Shown here: positions 42,522-51,406 of the stretch, in pieces
Numbering within the stretch: position 1 is the stretch's first letter
Layout: each line of letters starts with the position of its first letter
Assembly: GCA_966211955.1 (NCBI GenBank)
Contig: CBIHOF010000008.1
Location: 124,001 to 188,000 of the forward strand
Source: Albitalea sp966211955
Lineage (GTDB): Bacteria > Pseudomonadota > Gammaproteobacteria > Burkholderiales > Burkholderiaceae_C
Length of the DNA stretch: 64,000 nucleotides
Direction of reading: 5' to 3'
The notes under the pieces: generated by a model
Told to the model about the DNA's origin: nothing
Database searches by the model: none
What the model saw: the letters and a program-made list of their open reading frames with translations, nothing else
Made by a program: the position numbers and the translations under genes

Positions 42522-44852
42522 TCAGCTCTTGGCGGCCGCCAGCACGCGCATCGCCTTGACCATCAGCTCCTGCTTCTTGCCCTTGCGCGCGCGCTTGCCT
42601 TCGTAGGCGGCCAGTGACGCGCCCTTGAGGGTTTCGTCCTTGGGCGTCGTGCCGCCACGGCCAGTGCCCAGCACCTGCAGCACGTCGCCGAACGCCGCCA
42701 CGCTCACGAGCGGGTCCTTTGCGTCCACGTCGATCAGCGTGAGCCCGCGGCCGCCGTTGGGCTGCAGCTTGAGCTCGTCGATGCCGAACACCAGCAGGCG
42801 GCCCAGCAGCGTGAGGCAGGCGATGCGCGTTGCACCATCGGCCAGGCTCGGCGGCAGCGGCTTGTCGTCCGCCTCGAGGCTCAAGAAGGACTTGCCTCCG
42901 CGCTGGCGCGACACCAGGTCGCCCACGCGCGCCAGCAGGCCGAAGCCACCGGTGTTCGCGAGCACCAGCGTGCGCTCCGCCGCACCGGCGAAGTAGTGCG
43001 ACGGCTGCGTGCCGGTTTCCAGCTCGATCAGCGTGGTGATGGGCTGGCCGTCGCCACGGCCGCCCGGAAGCTGGCTCACCGCCGTCGAATAGACGCGCCC
43101 GTTGCTGCCGAAGACCAGCAGCGCGTCCACCGTGCGGCACGGGAACACGCCATACAGCCCGTCGCCCGCCTTGAACTGCAGGCCGCTCGCCTCGATCTCA
43201 TGGCCCTTGAGCGCGCGCACCCAGCCCTTCATGCTCACGACCACCGTCACCGGCTCGTCGACCACCTTCACTTCCGCCACGGCCTTCTTCTCGGCCTGGA
43301 TCAGCGTGCGGCGGTCATCGCCGTACTGCTTGGCATCGGTCTCGATCTCGCGGATCACGGTGCGCTTGAGGCTCGACGGGTTGTCGAGGATGTCCTCGAG
43401 CTTGCCCTGCTCGACGCGCAGCTCCTTGAGCTCCTGTTCGATCTTGATCGCTTCCAGCCGCGCCAACTGGCGCAAGCGGATTTCGAGGATGTCTTCCGCC
43501 TGCCGGTCGCTCAGCTTGAAGCGCTCGATCAGCGCCGCCTTCGGCTCGTCCGAATTGCGGATGATGCGGATCACCTCGTCGATGTTCAGCAGCACCAGCT
43601 GCCGGCCCTCGAGCACGTGGATGCGGTCGAGCACCTTGTTCAACCGGTGCCGCGTGCGTCGCTGCACCGTGGCCATGCGGAAGTCGATCCACTCGACCAG
43701 CATCTGGCGCAGGCTCTTCTGCGTGGGGCGCCCATCGGCACCGACCATCGTCAGGTTGATCGGCGCGGAGCTCTCGAGCGTGGTGTGCGCGAGCAGCGTG
43801 TTGATCAGGTCGTTCTGGTCGATGCGACTCGTCTTCGGTTCAATGACGATGCGCACCGGCGCATCCTTGCTCGACTCGTCGCGCACCGCGTCGAGCAGCG
43901 AGAACACCGTGGCCTTGAGCTGCGTCTGCTCGGCGGAGAGCGTCTTCTTGCCGGTCTTGACCTTGGGGTTGGTCAGCTCCTCGATTTCCTCGAGCACCTT
44001 CTGCGTGCTCGTGCCAGGCGGCAGTTCGGTCACCACGAGCTGCCACTGGCCGCGGGCCAGGTCCTCGATCTTCCAGCGGGCGCGCACTTTGAGGCTGCCG
44101 CGGCCGGTGGCGTAGGCCGAGCGGATGTCTTCGGTGCTGCTGATCAGCTGCCCGCCGCCTGGATAGTCCGGCCCCGGCACGAGGCCGGCGAGCTCTTCGT
44201 CACTCAGCTTCGGGTCGCGGATGAGCGCCACCGTGGCGGCCGCGATCTCGCGCAGGTTGTGCGATGGCACTTCGGTGGCCAGGCCCACCGCGATGCCGCT
44301 CGCGCCATTGAGCAGCACGAAGGGCAGGCGCGCCGGCAAGAGCTTGGGCTCTTGCTGCGAGCCGTCGTAGTTGGCCGTGAATTCGACCGTGCCTTCGTCG
44401 AGCTCGTCCAGCAGCAGTCGAGAGATGGGCGCGAGCCGCGCCTCGGTGTAGCGCATGGCCGCCGCGCCGTCGCCGTCGCGCGAGCCGAAGTTGCCCTGGC
44501 CGTCGATGAGCGGATAGCGCTGCGAAAAATCCTGCGCCATGCGCACGAGTGCGTCGTAGGCCGCCTGGTCGCTGTGCGGGTGGTACTTGCCGAGCACGTC
44601 GCCCACCACGCGCGCGCTCTTCACCGGCTTGGCGCCGGCGGTGCCCGCGAAGCTCAGGCCCATGCGCTCCATCGCGTACAGGATGCGCCGCTGCACCGGC
44701 TTCTGCCCGTCGCACACATCGGGCAGGGCGCGGCCCTTCACCACGCTCAGCGCGTATTCGAGGTAGGCGCGCTCGGCGTATTGCGCGAGGGTGATGGCAT
44801 CGCTGCCGCCCTCACCGCCGCCACTTGAGAAATCGATCGTCGTCTGGGTCAT
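42522..44852 (-). CDS. parC: DNA topoisomerase IV subunit A
   Basis: A 776-residue ParC, the breakage-reunion subunit that decatenates daughter chromosomes with ParE. The catalytic tyrosine is Y135 in AAMRYTEARL. The quinolone-determining region reads HPHSDQAAYD (91-100), with Ser94, Gln96 and Asp100 where Escherichia coli ParC has Gly78, Ser80 and Glu84. The C-terminal beta-pinwheel blades are shorter than in GyrA, as expected for ParC. The C-terminal end is KKQELMVKAMRVLAAAKS-like. It is last of the run parE, acetyltransferase, transglycosylase, parC, with a 12-bp gap before it. Confidence 0.95.
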   Translation of the reverse strand: MTQTTIDFSSGGGEGGSDAITLAQYAERAYLEYALSVVKGRALPDVCDGQKPVQRRILYAMERMGLSFAGTAGAKPVKSARVVGDVLGKYHPHSDQAAYDALVRMAQDFSQRYPLIDGQGNFGSRDGDGAAAMRYTEARLAPISRLLLDELDEGTVEFTANYDGSQQEPKLLPARLPFVLLNGASGIAVGLATEVPSHNLREIAAATVALIRDPKLSDEELAGLVPGPDYPGGGQLISSTEDIRSAYATGRGSLKVRARWKIEDLARGQWQLVVTELPPGTSTQKVLEEIEELTNPKVKTGKKTLSAEQTQLKATVFSLLDAVRDESSKDAPVRIVIEPKTSRIDQNDLINTLLAHTTLESSAPINLTMVGADGRPTQKSLRQMLVEWIDFRMATVQRRTRHRLNKVLDRIHVLEGRQLVLLNIDEVIRIIRNSDEPKAALIERFKLSDRQAEDILEIRLRQLARLEAIKIEQELKELRVEQGKLEDILDNPSSLKRTVIREIETDAKQYGDDRRTLIQAEKKAVAEVKVVDEPVTVVVSMKGWVRALKGHEIEASGLQFKAGDGLYGVFPCRTVDALLVFGSNGRVYSTAVSQLPGGRGDGQPITTLIELETGTQPSHYFAGAAERTLVLANTGGFGLLARVGDLVSRQRGGKSFLSLEADDKPLPPSLADGATRIACLTLLGRLLVFGIDELKLQPNGGRGLTLIDVDAKDPLVSVAAFGDVLQVLGTGRGGTTPKDETLKGASLAAYEGKRARKGKKQELMVKAMRVLAAAKS

Positions 44853-44864
44853 TGTTTTTTGCGT

Positions 44865-45563
44865 CTACGGAATCGGCGCCGGCTGGATCTGTAATTGGCG
44901 GGCGCCGCGCTGCAGGTTGTTCTGCAGCAGCGCCCAATAGAGTTCGAGCACCAGGTGCACATGCGCCTGGGTTTCGGCGATGGGCGGCATCTTGCCGCCG
45001 TGCTTGCGCACCGTGCCTTCGCCGGCGTTCCACGCGGCCAGCGCCACGTCGATGCTGCCGAAGCGGCGCAGCAGGTCGGCCAGCATGCGAGCGCCCGTCA
45101 GCACGTTGGTGCGCGGGTCCAGCAGGCGCTCGGCCGCCGGGCGCTGCGCCTCGGCCTTGGTCGCGTAGCGGTCTGCCGTCTCGGGCGTGATCTGCATGAG
45201 CCCGATGGCACCGCGCGGCGACACGGCGCGGTCATTGAACCCGGATTCGACGGCGATCACGGCCTTCAAGAGTTCGATGTCCACGCCCTCCTGCTTCGCC
45301 GCATCGCGCAGCATCGGCGACAGCCGCTTCACCTCCGGCGCAAAATCGAGCCAGGTGATGAGACCGCCCGCGCCGTCGCTCTTGCCCGGCACGCGGTTCT
45401 CGTCGATCTTGCGCTCGCCCATCACGAGCCGGTAGCGCGAGTCGAGCTGCGAGCTCGCCACGTGTGCCGTGCCGGCACCGTCGATGTAGCCCCACAGCTG
45501 CGCCTGCGCGGTGGCGGCCCATCCAAGGCCGACAAGCACCAGCACCGCACGCGTTGCCTTCAC
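44865..45563 (-). CDS. Lytic transglycosylase (SLT domain)
   Basis: A 232-residue periplasmic lytic transglycosylase. A signal peptide covers residues 1-22, a DUF4124-like segment (LWGYIDGAGTAHV) follows, and the SLT domain has the catalytic E106 in AVIAVESGFN and the GAIGLMQITPETADRY motif. The GTG at 45563 overlaps the TGA of the upstream acetyltransferase (GTGA) and has AAGGG upstream, so the start is well supported. Its place between parE and parC is notable: cell-wall cutting and chromosome decatenation genes in one transcriptional run. Confidence 0.9.
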   Translation of the reverse strand: MKATRAVLVLVGLGWAATAQAQLWGYIDGAGTAHVASSQLDSRYRLVMGERKIDENRVPGKSDGAGGLITWLDFAPEVKRLSPMLRDAAKQEGVDIELLKAVIAVESGFNDRAVSPRGAIGLMQITPETADRYATKAEAQRPAAERLLDPRTNVLTGARMLADLLRRFGSIDVALAAWNAGEGTVRKHGGKMPPIAETQAHVHLVLELYWALLQNNLQRGARQLQIQPAPIP

Positions 45564-46090
45564 GCCGCGCCCTTGGTCTCTTGCGTCTGGCGCAAGGCTG
45601 CGTATTCGTCCTCGAGCATCGACATCACGATCAGCGAATCGAAGCCGTCTTCGGTCTTCACGCTTTCGCGCAGTCGTCCTTCCTCGACGAAGCCTTCGCT
45701 GCGATACAGCGCCAGCGCCCGTTCGTTGAGCGACTTCACGTCCAGCCAGAAGCGATGCGCGCCCAGGTCGCGAAACGCCATCTGCATCAGCAGCTTGACG
45801 CACGCGCGGCCATAGCCCTGCCCCTTCGGTTGCAGCACCAGCCGCTTCAGCTCCACCGAACGATGCTGGTTGCGGCAGCCTTGCAGGATGACGAAGCCGG
45901 AGGAGGCGTAGTCCGCCCCCGTCTCCACGATGAAATGCCGGAAGTCCGGAAAGCGCACTGCGCCTTCATGCTGCGTGCGTTCCCACGGCGTGATGAACGG
46001 CCGGTTGCCCTCGTCCTGCTCCACCGAGATGACGAAGTCCAGGTCCGACAGCATGGTCGGGCGCAGGCGGATGGGAAGTAGGGCCGTCAT
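45560..46090 (-). CDS. GNAT-family N-acetyltransferase
   Basis: A 176-residue GNAT acetyltransferase, RimJ/RimL-like. The acetyl-CoA binding motif is QPKGQGYGRACVKLLMQ near residue 87-103, and YRSEGFVEEGRLRES near 130-145 is the common C-terminal motif. It begins IRLRPTMLSDLDF, as in ribosomal-protein acetyltransferases, but the substrate is unknown. It is translationally coupled to the lytic transglycosylase gene by a 4-bp overlap and follows the parE gene after a small fragment. Confidence 0.9.
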   Translation of the reverse strand: MTALLPIRLRPTMLSDLDFVISVEQDEGNRPFITPWERTQHEGAVRFPDFRHFIVETGADYASSGFVILQGCRNQHRSVELKRLVLQPKGQGYGRACVKLLMQMAFRDLGAHRFWLDVKSLNERALALYRSEGFVEEGRLRESVKTEDGFDSLIVMSMLEDEYAALRQTQETKGAA

Positions 46091-46293
46091 CGAACCTGGA
46101 CTTCCGCAAAGGGGGCTGCGAATCGGATGGGGCTTTCGAAAGGCTGACGCTCATTGGCTTCAAGACGATCGAATATGAAGCCAGCGGGCACGCGACCGCG
46201 GTAGCTGCGAATCCGCTGCAGGATGCTTTCAACATTCCTGAAGCGTCTCGCGCGCGATCGGCACCGCATTGCCGTCGAGAGTACGGGTTTCAC
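46087..46293 (-). pseudogene. Possible VapB-like antitoxin remnant
   Basis: A 68-residue frame, starting as GTG at the parE stop and ending at the acetyltransferase start. Its middle, ESILQRIRSYRGRVPAGFIF and DRLEANER, is like the C-terminal region of some VapB-type antitoxins (RxRxxLPxxFKFDRxEANER). No toxin follows and the N-terminal region is Arg-rich and incoherent, so a decayed fragment is more likely than a working gene. Confidence 0.35.
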
Positions 46294-48287
46294 ACATCCA
46301 CCTCGACAGAATCTCCATGCAACTCCATCAGCTCGCGGCGCGCCTGCGCCTCACCCTTGCCCATGAGCCGCGTGAGCGAATCGGTGGTGGCGGCGAAGTC
46401 GAGCGCGCCGAACTCCACCTGCAGCAGGCGGCGGGTGTCGGGGTTGAGCGTGGTTTCCCACAGCTGCTCGGCGTTCATCTCGCCCAGGCCCTTGAAGCGG
46501 CCGATGCTCCACGAGCCCTCGCGAGCGCCTTCCTTGCGCAGCTTGTCGAGCGTGGCGGTGAGCTCGCCATCGTCCAGCGCGTAGATCTTGGCAGCCGGCT
46601 TCTTGCCGCGGGCCGGGGCGTCCACGCGGTACAGCGGGGGCTTGGCGACGTAGATGTTGCCGCGCTCGATGAGCTTGGGGAAATGGCGGAAGAAGAGCGT
46701 CAGCAGCAGCACCTGGATGTGCGAGCCGTCCACGTCAGCGTCCGACAGGATGCAGATCTTCCCGTAGCGAAGTCCCGTGAGGTCGGGCTCGTCGGTCGCA
46801 CCATGCGGGTCCACGCCGATCGCCACCGCGATGTCGTGGATCTCGTTGTTGGCGAAGAGCCGGTCGCGCTCCACCTCCCAGGCGTTGAGCACCTTGCCGC
46901 GAAGCGGCAGCACCGCCTGCGTCTCCTTGTTGCGGCCCATCTTGGCGCTGCCGCCGGCGGAGTCGCCTTCGACGAGGAAGAGCTCGTTCATCGTCAGGTC
47001 GCGGCTCTCGCAATCGGTGAGCTTGCCGGGCAGCACGGCCACGCCGGAGCCCTTGCGCTTTTCCACCTTCTGGCTCGCGCGCTGGCGCGTCTGCGCCTGC
47101 TTGATGACGAGTTCGGCGAGCTTCTTGCCCACGTCCACGTGCTGGTTGAGCCACAGCTCCATCGCCGGCTTCACGTAGGTGGACACCAGGCGCAATGCGT
47201 CGCGGCTGTTCAACCGCTCCTTGATCTGGCCTTGGAACTGTGGGTCCAGCACCTTCGCGCTCAGCACGAAGTTGGCGCGCGAGAACACGTCCTCGGGCAT
47301 CAGCTTCACGCCCTTGGGCAGCAGGCTGTGCAGGTCGATGAAGCCCTTGACCGCACCGAAGAGGCCATCTTTCAGACCAGATTCATGCGTGCCGCCGGCC
47401 ACCGTCGGAATCAGGTTGACGTAGCTCTCACGGACGGGTGCGCCCTCTTCCGTGAATGCCACGCACCACGCAGCGCCCTCGCCTTCCGCAAAGTTCTCCG
47501 TCTCGCCGCCGTCGGCGTAGTGCTCGCCTTCGAAGAGCGGGATCACCGGATCCGCGTTGAGCGTCTGCATCAGGTAGTCGCGCAGGCCGCCCTTGTAGAC
47601 CCAGCTCTGCGTCTCGCCGCTCTTCTCGTTCTTGAGCGACACCGTGACGCCAGGCATCAGCACAGCCTTGCTGCGCAAGAGGTGCGTCAGCTCGTTCTTC
47701 GGGAAGTCGGCGCTCTCGAAATATTTCGGGTCCGGCCAGGCACGCACCGTGGTGCCGTTCTTGCGGTCGCCGGTGGACGCGCGCCGCGTCTTCAGCGGCT
47801 CGACCACGTCGCCGCCTGAGAAGGCGATCTCGGCCACCTGGCCTTCACGCCACACCGTCACCTCCAAGCGCTTGGCCAGTGCATTGGTCACGCTCACGCC
47901 CACGCCGTGCAGGCCGCCGGAGAAGCTGTAGGCGCCACCGGCACCCTTGTCGAACTTGCCCCCGGCATGCAGGCGGGTGTAGACGATCTCCACCACCGGC
48001 ACCTTCTCTTCCGGGTGCAAGCCGATCGGAATGCCGCGTCCGTCGTCCTGCACGCTCACCGAACCGTCGGCATGCAGCGTCACGTCGATGCGCTTGCCGT
48101 GACCGGCCAGGGCTTCGTCGGCCGCGTTGTCGATCACCTCTTGAATGATGTGCAGCGGGTTGTCGGTGCGGGTGTACATGCCCGGCCGCTGCTTGACCGG
48201 CTCGAGCCCCTTGAGGACGCGAATCGAGGCCTCGCCATAGGTGGCGTCGGCCTTGGAACTTGCTTTGCTTGCGGGTTTGGTAGCCAT
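46290..48287 (-). CDS. parE: DNA topoisomerase IV subunit B
   Basis: A 665-residue ParE with an N-terminal GHKL ATPase domain (EVIDNAADEA, DDGRGIPIG, GGLHGVGVSV), a transducer domain, a TOPRIM domain (LVEGDSAGGSAKMGRNKE, DADVDGSHI) and a short C-terminal end, all typical of ParE rather than GyrB, which is longer. The N-terminal leader (MATKPASKASSKADA) is basic. It is the first gene of the parE-to-parC run on the minus strand. The stop overlaps the remnant frame by 4 bases. Confidence 0.95.
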   Translation of the reverse strand: MATKPASKASSKADATYGEASIRVLKGLEPVKQRPGMYTRTDNPLHIIQEVIDNAADEALAGHGKRIDVTLHADGSVSVQDDGRGIPIGLHPEEKVPVVEIVYTRLHAGGKFDKGAGGAYSFSGGLHGVGVSVTNALAKRLEVTVWREGQVAEIAFSGGDVVEPLKTRRASTGDRKNGTTVRAWPDPKYFESADFPKNELTHLLRSKAVLMPGVTVSLKNEKSGETQSWVYKGGLRDYLMQTLNADPVIPLFEGEHYADGGETENFAEGEGAAWCVAFTEEGAPVRESYVNLIPTVAGGTHESGLKDGLFGAVKGFIDLHSLLPKGVKLMPEDVFSRANFVLSAKVLDPQFQGQIKERLNSRDALRLVSTYVKPAMELWLNQHVDVGKKLAELVIKQAQTRQRASQKVEKRKGSGVAVLPGKLTDCESRDLTMNELFLVEGDSAGGSAKMGRNKETQAVLPLRGKVLNAWEVERDRLFANNEIHDIAVAIGVDPHGATDEPDLTGLRYGKICILSDADVDGSHIQVLLLTLFFRHFPKLIERGNIYVAKPPLYRVDAPARGKKPAAKIYALDDGELTATLDKLRKEGAREGSWSIGRFKGLGEMNAEQLWETTLNPDTRRLLQVEFGALDFAATTDSLTRLMGKGEAQARRELMELHGDSVEVDV

Positions 48288-48341
48288 CGCGGCGGATTGT
48301 AGGCAGTGGCCGCCGTGCGAAATTCCCGGGGGCTCTCCGGC

Positions 48342-48992
48342 TCAGCCGGTGGCCGCCCGCACCATCGCTTCGACGCCGATCTCGAAGGTCTTGTCCCAGT
48401 GCGGTTGCTGGAAGAACTCGGCACTTGCCATCAGGTTCGGGCAGTTCGCGGCGATGTAGTCGTTGGTGACGGGCACCGCGGCCGAAGGACCCTTCGCGTA
48501 ACCGGATGTCTCGTCGATGCACGCGCCCACCAGGTAGTAGCCGATCGTCCGGAAGTGCCGCGCCGCCAGCTCGCGATCAGGCACCACGGCCCGCACGATG
48601 GCAAGGATGCATTCGATGAAGCCCACGCCGACGGGCGTGTTCAGCCGGTGCACCGCGACCAGCGGGAACAGCGCCGGAAAGCGGTGGGCCATGGCGCGGT
48701 AGGCATGCATGGCGGCGCGGAGCCGCTCGACGGGCGGCAGGTCGGCGCCGGGCAGCTCGACCGAACTCACCGCGTAGTCGACGAGCGCATCCAGCAGGTG
48801 CTGCTTGCTCGGGAAGTGGTGGTAGATGCTCATCGCCTCGCAACCCAGTCGCTCGCCGAGCTTTCGGGTGCTCAAGCCCGCAAGCGTCTCTTGCGCCACC
48901 AGCGCCAGTGCGGCGGAGACGATGCGTTCACGGGACAGCGGCTGCGGCGTCGTTCCGGGCGCCGTCTTCTTACTCGGGGTTTTCGCCATCAT
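48342..48992 (-). CDS. TetR-family transcriptional repressor
   Basis: A 216-residue TetR-type regulator. The HTH lies in residues 18-64 (SRERIVSAALALVAQE and LSTRKLGERLGCEAMSIYHHFPSK), with a TetR_C-type ligand-binding domain after it. It is divergent from a sterol-desaturase-family gene across a 118-bp gap, which holds two copies of a palindromic site (48997-49009 and 49029-49041). These are its likely operators, controlling both genes. The double ATG (MMAK) gives two adjacent starts. The ligand is unknown. Confidence 0.9.
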   Translation of the reverse strand: MMAKTPSKKTAPGTTPQPLSRERIVSAALALVAQETLAGLSTRKLGERLGCEAMSIYHHFPSKQHLLDALVDYAVSSVELPGADLPPVERLRAAMHAYRAMAHRFPALFPLVAVHRLNTPVGVGFIECILAIVRAVVPDRELAARHFRTIGYYLVGACIDETSGYAKGPSAAVPVTNDYIAANCPNLMASAEFFQQPHWDKTFEIGVEAMVRAATG

Positions 48993-48996
48993 TCAT

Positions 48997-49009
48997 CTTA
49001 CACCGTAAG
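48997..49009. promoter_or_regulatory. TetR operator site 1 (CTTACACCGTAAG)
   Basis: A 13-bp dyad with arms CTTAC and GTAAG and a 3-bp centre. It is the reverse complement of the copy at 49029-49041 and sits four bases from the tetR start codon, so binding would block its transcription or translation start. Confidence 0.7.
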
Positions 49010-49028
49010 TCTAAACTCCCATTCATGC

Positions 49029-49041
49029 CTTACGGTGTAAG
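49029..49041. promoter_or_regulatory. TetR operator site 2 (CTTACGGTGTAAG)
   Basis: The inverted copy of site 1, centred 32 bp from it (about three helical turns), upstream of the sterol-desaturase gene. Two such dyads in a tetR-target intergenic region are typical of autoregulated TetR pairs. Confidence 0.7.
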
Positions 49042-49110
49042 ACAGATGCCTTTCACCACGACCTGACAGGTGGCGCACGACCCGCGCCAGCCACTCGCAA
49101 GGAGATTCGC

Positions 49111-49890
49111 ATGGACCCCATCGACCTCATCGGCCTCTTGATCCCGGCCACCTACCTCGTGATGCTTGCCGCCGAGAAATCGCGGCCTGCCCGCGTCTTC
49201 CCGCAGCGTCGCGGATGGACCTGGCTTGGCATCGGCTTCCTCGTGCTGATCGGCGTCGTGTCAACGGTGGTTCCTCTGGCCGTGCCCACCGATTGGCTGG
49301 CCGCGCACCGGCTGATGGATGGCACGCGTCTGGGCGTCGTCGGCGGCACGGTCACGGGCTACGTCGTGTTGTCGGGCGTGATGTACGCCTACCACCGGCT
49401 CGTGCACACCGTGCCCCTGCTGTGGCGGCTCACGCACCAGATCCACCACAGCCCGCAGCGCGTGGACATCTCCGGCTCGGTGCTCTTCCACCCCATCGAG
49501 ATGGTGCTGCAAGTGCTGATGCAGCTCTTCGTCACGCTCATCGTCCTCGGGCTGGACCCGCTGGCCGCCGCGCTCACGGGCTACGTCGCTGCCTTCTACG
49601 GCATGTTCCAGCACTGGAACGTGAACACGCCGCGCTGGCTCGGCTACCTCATCCAGCGACCGGAAGCGCATTGCGAGCATCACCGCAAGGGCGTGCATGC
49701 CTTCAACTACGGTGACCTGCCGGTGTGGGACTTGCTGCTGGGCACCTTTCGCAACCCCGCGCACTTCAGCGGCGAATGCGGCTTCGAGCCGCCGGCTGAT
49801 CGCCGCGTGGGTGCGATGCTCGCACTGCGGGACGTGAACGAGCCGGTCTATGGCGCATCAAGCCGGGGCGTGCGCCGGGTGGCCGGCTGA
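49111..49890 (+). CDS. Sterol desaturase/fatty acid hydroxylase family protein
   Basis: A 259-residue integral membrane di-iron enzyme of the fatty acid hydroxylase superfamily. The histidine motifs are HRLVH (about 95-99), HQIHH (about 109-113) and HCEHHRKGVH (about 191-200), with H and W near FQHWN between. Several hydrophobic helices surround them. Such enzymes hydroxylate or desaturate lipids or sterols; the substrate is not inferable. It has a good AAGGAG start and is probably repressed by the divergent TetR protein. Confidence 0.9.
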   Translation: MDPIDLIGLLIPATYLVMLAAEKSRPARVFPQRRGWTWLGIGFLVLIGVVSTVVPLAVPTDWLAAHRLMDGTRLGVVGGTVTGYVVLSGVMYAYHRLVHTVPLLWRLTHQIHHSPQRVDISGSVLFHPIEMVLQVLMQLFVTLIVLGLDPLAAALTGYVAAFYGMFQHWNVNTPRWLGYLIQRPEAHCEHHRKGVHAFNYGDLPVWDLLLGTFRNPAHFSGECGFEPPADRRVGAMLALRDVNEPVYGASSRGVRRVAG

Positions 49891-49964
49891 ACCTCTTCAT
49901 CACAGGCAACGAGGACAAGCACAGCTCGACAGCAGGAAGCTTCGCGTTTGGCTACATTGCGCCG

Positions 49965-51191
49965 ATGCAAGACACCGCCGCACCCAACCCGCCCCCCAAG
50001 CTGTCCATGACCCAGGTGCTGCTGTGCGGCGCCGCCATCGTCACGTTGTCCATGGGCATCCGCCATGGCTTCGGTCTGTGGCTCGGGCCCATCACCACCG
50101 AGCGCGGCTGGACGCGCGAGACCTTTGCCTTCGCGCTGGCGGTGCAGAACCTCGCCTGGGGCGTCGCCGGGCCCTTCGCCGGGGCGCTGGCCGACCGCTT
50201 CGGCGCCTTCAAGGTACTGATCATCGGCAGCCTGATGTATGGCCTCGGCCTTGTGCTGATGGCCGTGTCGGCAACAGGCCTGGCCTTCACCGGCAGCGCC
50301 GGCCTCTTGATCGGCATGGCGCAATCGGGCACGACCTACGCGGTGGTGTATGGCGTCATCGGCCGCAACGTCGCACCCGAGAAGCGCAGCTGGGCGATGG
50401 GTGTCGCGGCAGCGGCCGGCTCGTTCGGACAGTTCCTGATGGTGCCGGTGGAGAACCAGCTCATCGGTCACCTCGGCTGGCAGAACGCGCTCTTCATCCT
50501 CGGCTGCCTGGCGCTCGTGATTGCGCCGCTGGCCATGGGCTTGAAGGAGCCCCTCGCGCAGAAGGCGACCGGCGTCCATCAGAGCATCGGCCAGGCGGTG
50601 CGCGAGGCCTTCGCCTACCCGAGCTTCCGCTGGCTGATGGCGGGCTACTTCGTGTGTGGCTTCCAGGTGGTGTTCATCGGCGTGCACATGCCCAGCTACC
50701 TGAAGGACCACGGCCTGTCGCTCGACGTGGCGACCAACGCGCTTGCGCTCATCGGCCTGTTCAACGTGATCGGCACGTACACGGCCGGCACCCTCGGGCA
50801 GCGGCTGCCCAAGCGCTACATCCTGTCCACCATCTACGCGCTGCGATCGGTGGCGATCATCACCTTCCTCAACGTGCCGCTCACGCCAATGAGCGTGTAC
50901 ATCTTCTCGGCGGTGATGGGCGTGTTGTGGCTGTCCACCGTGCCGCCCACCAACGCGGTGGTCGCGCAGATCTTCGGGGTGCAGTACCTGTCCATGCTCG
51001 GCGGCTTCGTGTTCTTCAGCCACCAGATCGGCAGCTTCCTCGGCGTGTGGCTGGGCGGCAAGCTGTACGACAGCACCGGCAGCTACGACATCGTCTGGTG
51101 GATCGCCGTGGCGCTGGGCGTGTTCGCGGCCATTGCGAACCTGCCGGTGAAGGAGTCGGCCATTCCACGCGGGGCGCCGGCACCGGCGTGA
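49965..51191 (+). CDS. MFS transporter
   Basis: A 408-residue major facilitator superfamily permease with 12 predicted helices. Motif A-like DRFGAFKVL lies after helix 2, and a second LYDSTGSYD loop after the eleventh. The oxalate:formate/monocarboxylate-like branch is suggested by the GLWLGPITTERGWTRETF opening, but the substrate is unknown. It is 74 bp after the sterol-desaturase gene, and its TGA is followed at 4 bp by the start of a 41-residue membrane protein. Confidence 0.88.
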   Translation: MQDTAAPNPPPKLSMTQVLLCGAAIVTLSMGIRHGFGLWLGPITTERGWTRETFAFALAVQNLAWGVAGPFAGALADRFGAFKVLIIGSLMYGLGLVLMAVSATGLAFTGSAGLLIGMAQSGTTYAVVYGVIGRNVAPEKRSWAMGVAAAAGSFGQFLMVPVENQLIGHLGWQNALFILGCLALVIAPLAMGLKEPLAQKATGVHQSIGQAVREAFAYPSFRWLMAGYFVCGFQVVFIGVHMPSYLKDHGLSLDVATNALALIGLFNVIGTYTAGTLGQRLPKRYILSTIYALRSVAIITFLNVPLTPMSVYIFSAVMGVLWLSTVPPTNAVVAQIFGVQYLSMLGGFVFFSHQIGSFLGVWLGGKLYDSTGSYDIVWWIAVALGVFAAIANLPVKESAIPRGAPAPA

Positions 51192-51195
51192 TGCC

Positions 51196-51321
51196 GTGAC
51201 GCGGCTGGGGCGCTCGCTGGTGTGGCTTGGCGTAGGCATCGTGCTTGCGCTGGTGTTCGCGGCTTACCTGCGACCTGACATGGCGATGAGCCTGGCCAAC
51301 CAGATCTGGGCCTGCTTCTGA
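51196..51321 (+). CDS. 41-residue single-pass membrane protein
   Basis: A short frame of 41 residues, starting with GTG: MTRLGRSLVWLGVGIVLALV and ending NQIWACF. A membrane helix spans about residues 8-25, with a short periplasmic or cytosolic end containing Trp and Cys. It begins four bases after the MFS stop on the same strand and reads cleanly to a TGA, so co-translation is likely. Small proteins ending in a WACF-like motif appear to be conserved in Burkholderiales; that statement is from memory. Confidence 0.6.
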   Translation: MTRLGRSLVWLGVGIVLALVFAAYLRPDMAMSLANQIWACF

Positions 51322-51406
51322 TCCTTGGCGTCAAGCACAAGGCCTCGCCCCGACACTGTCGCCAAAGCGCGGTTTCGGCCGAGGGCCTTGCGCTACATTC
51401 GCGCCC

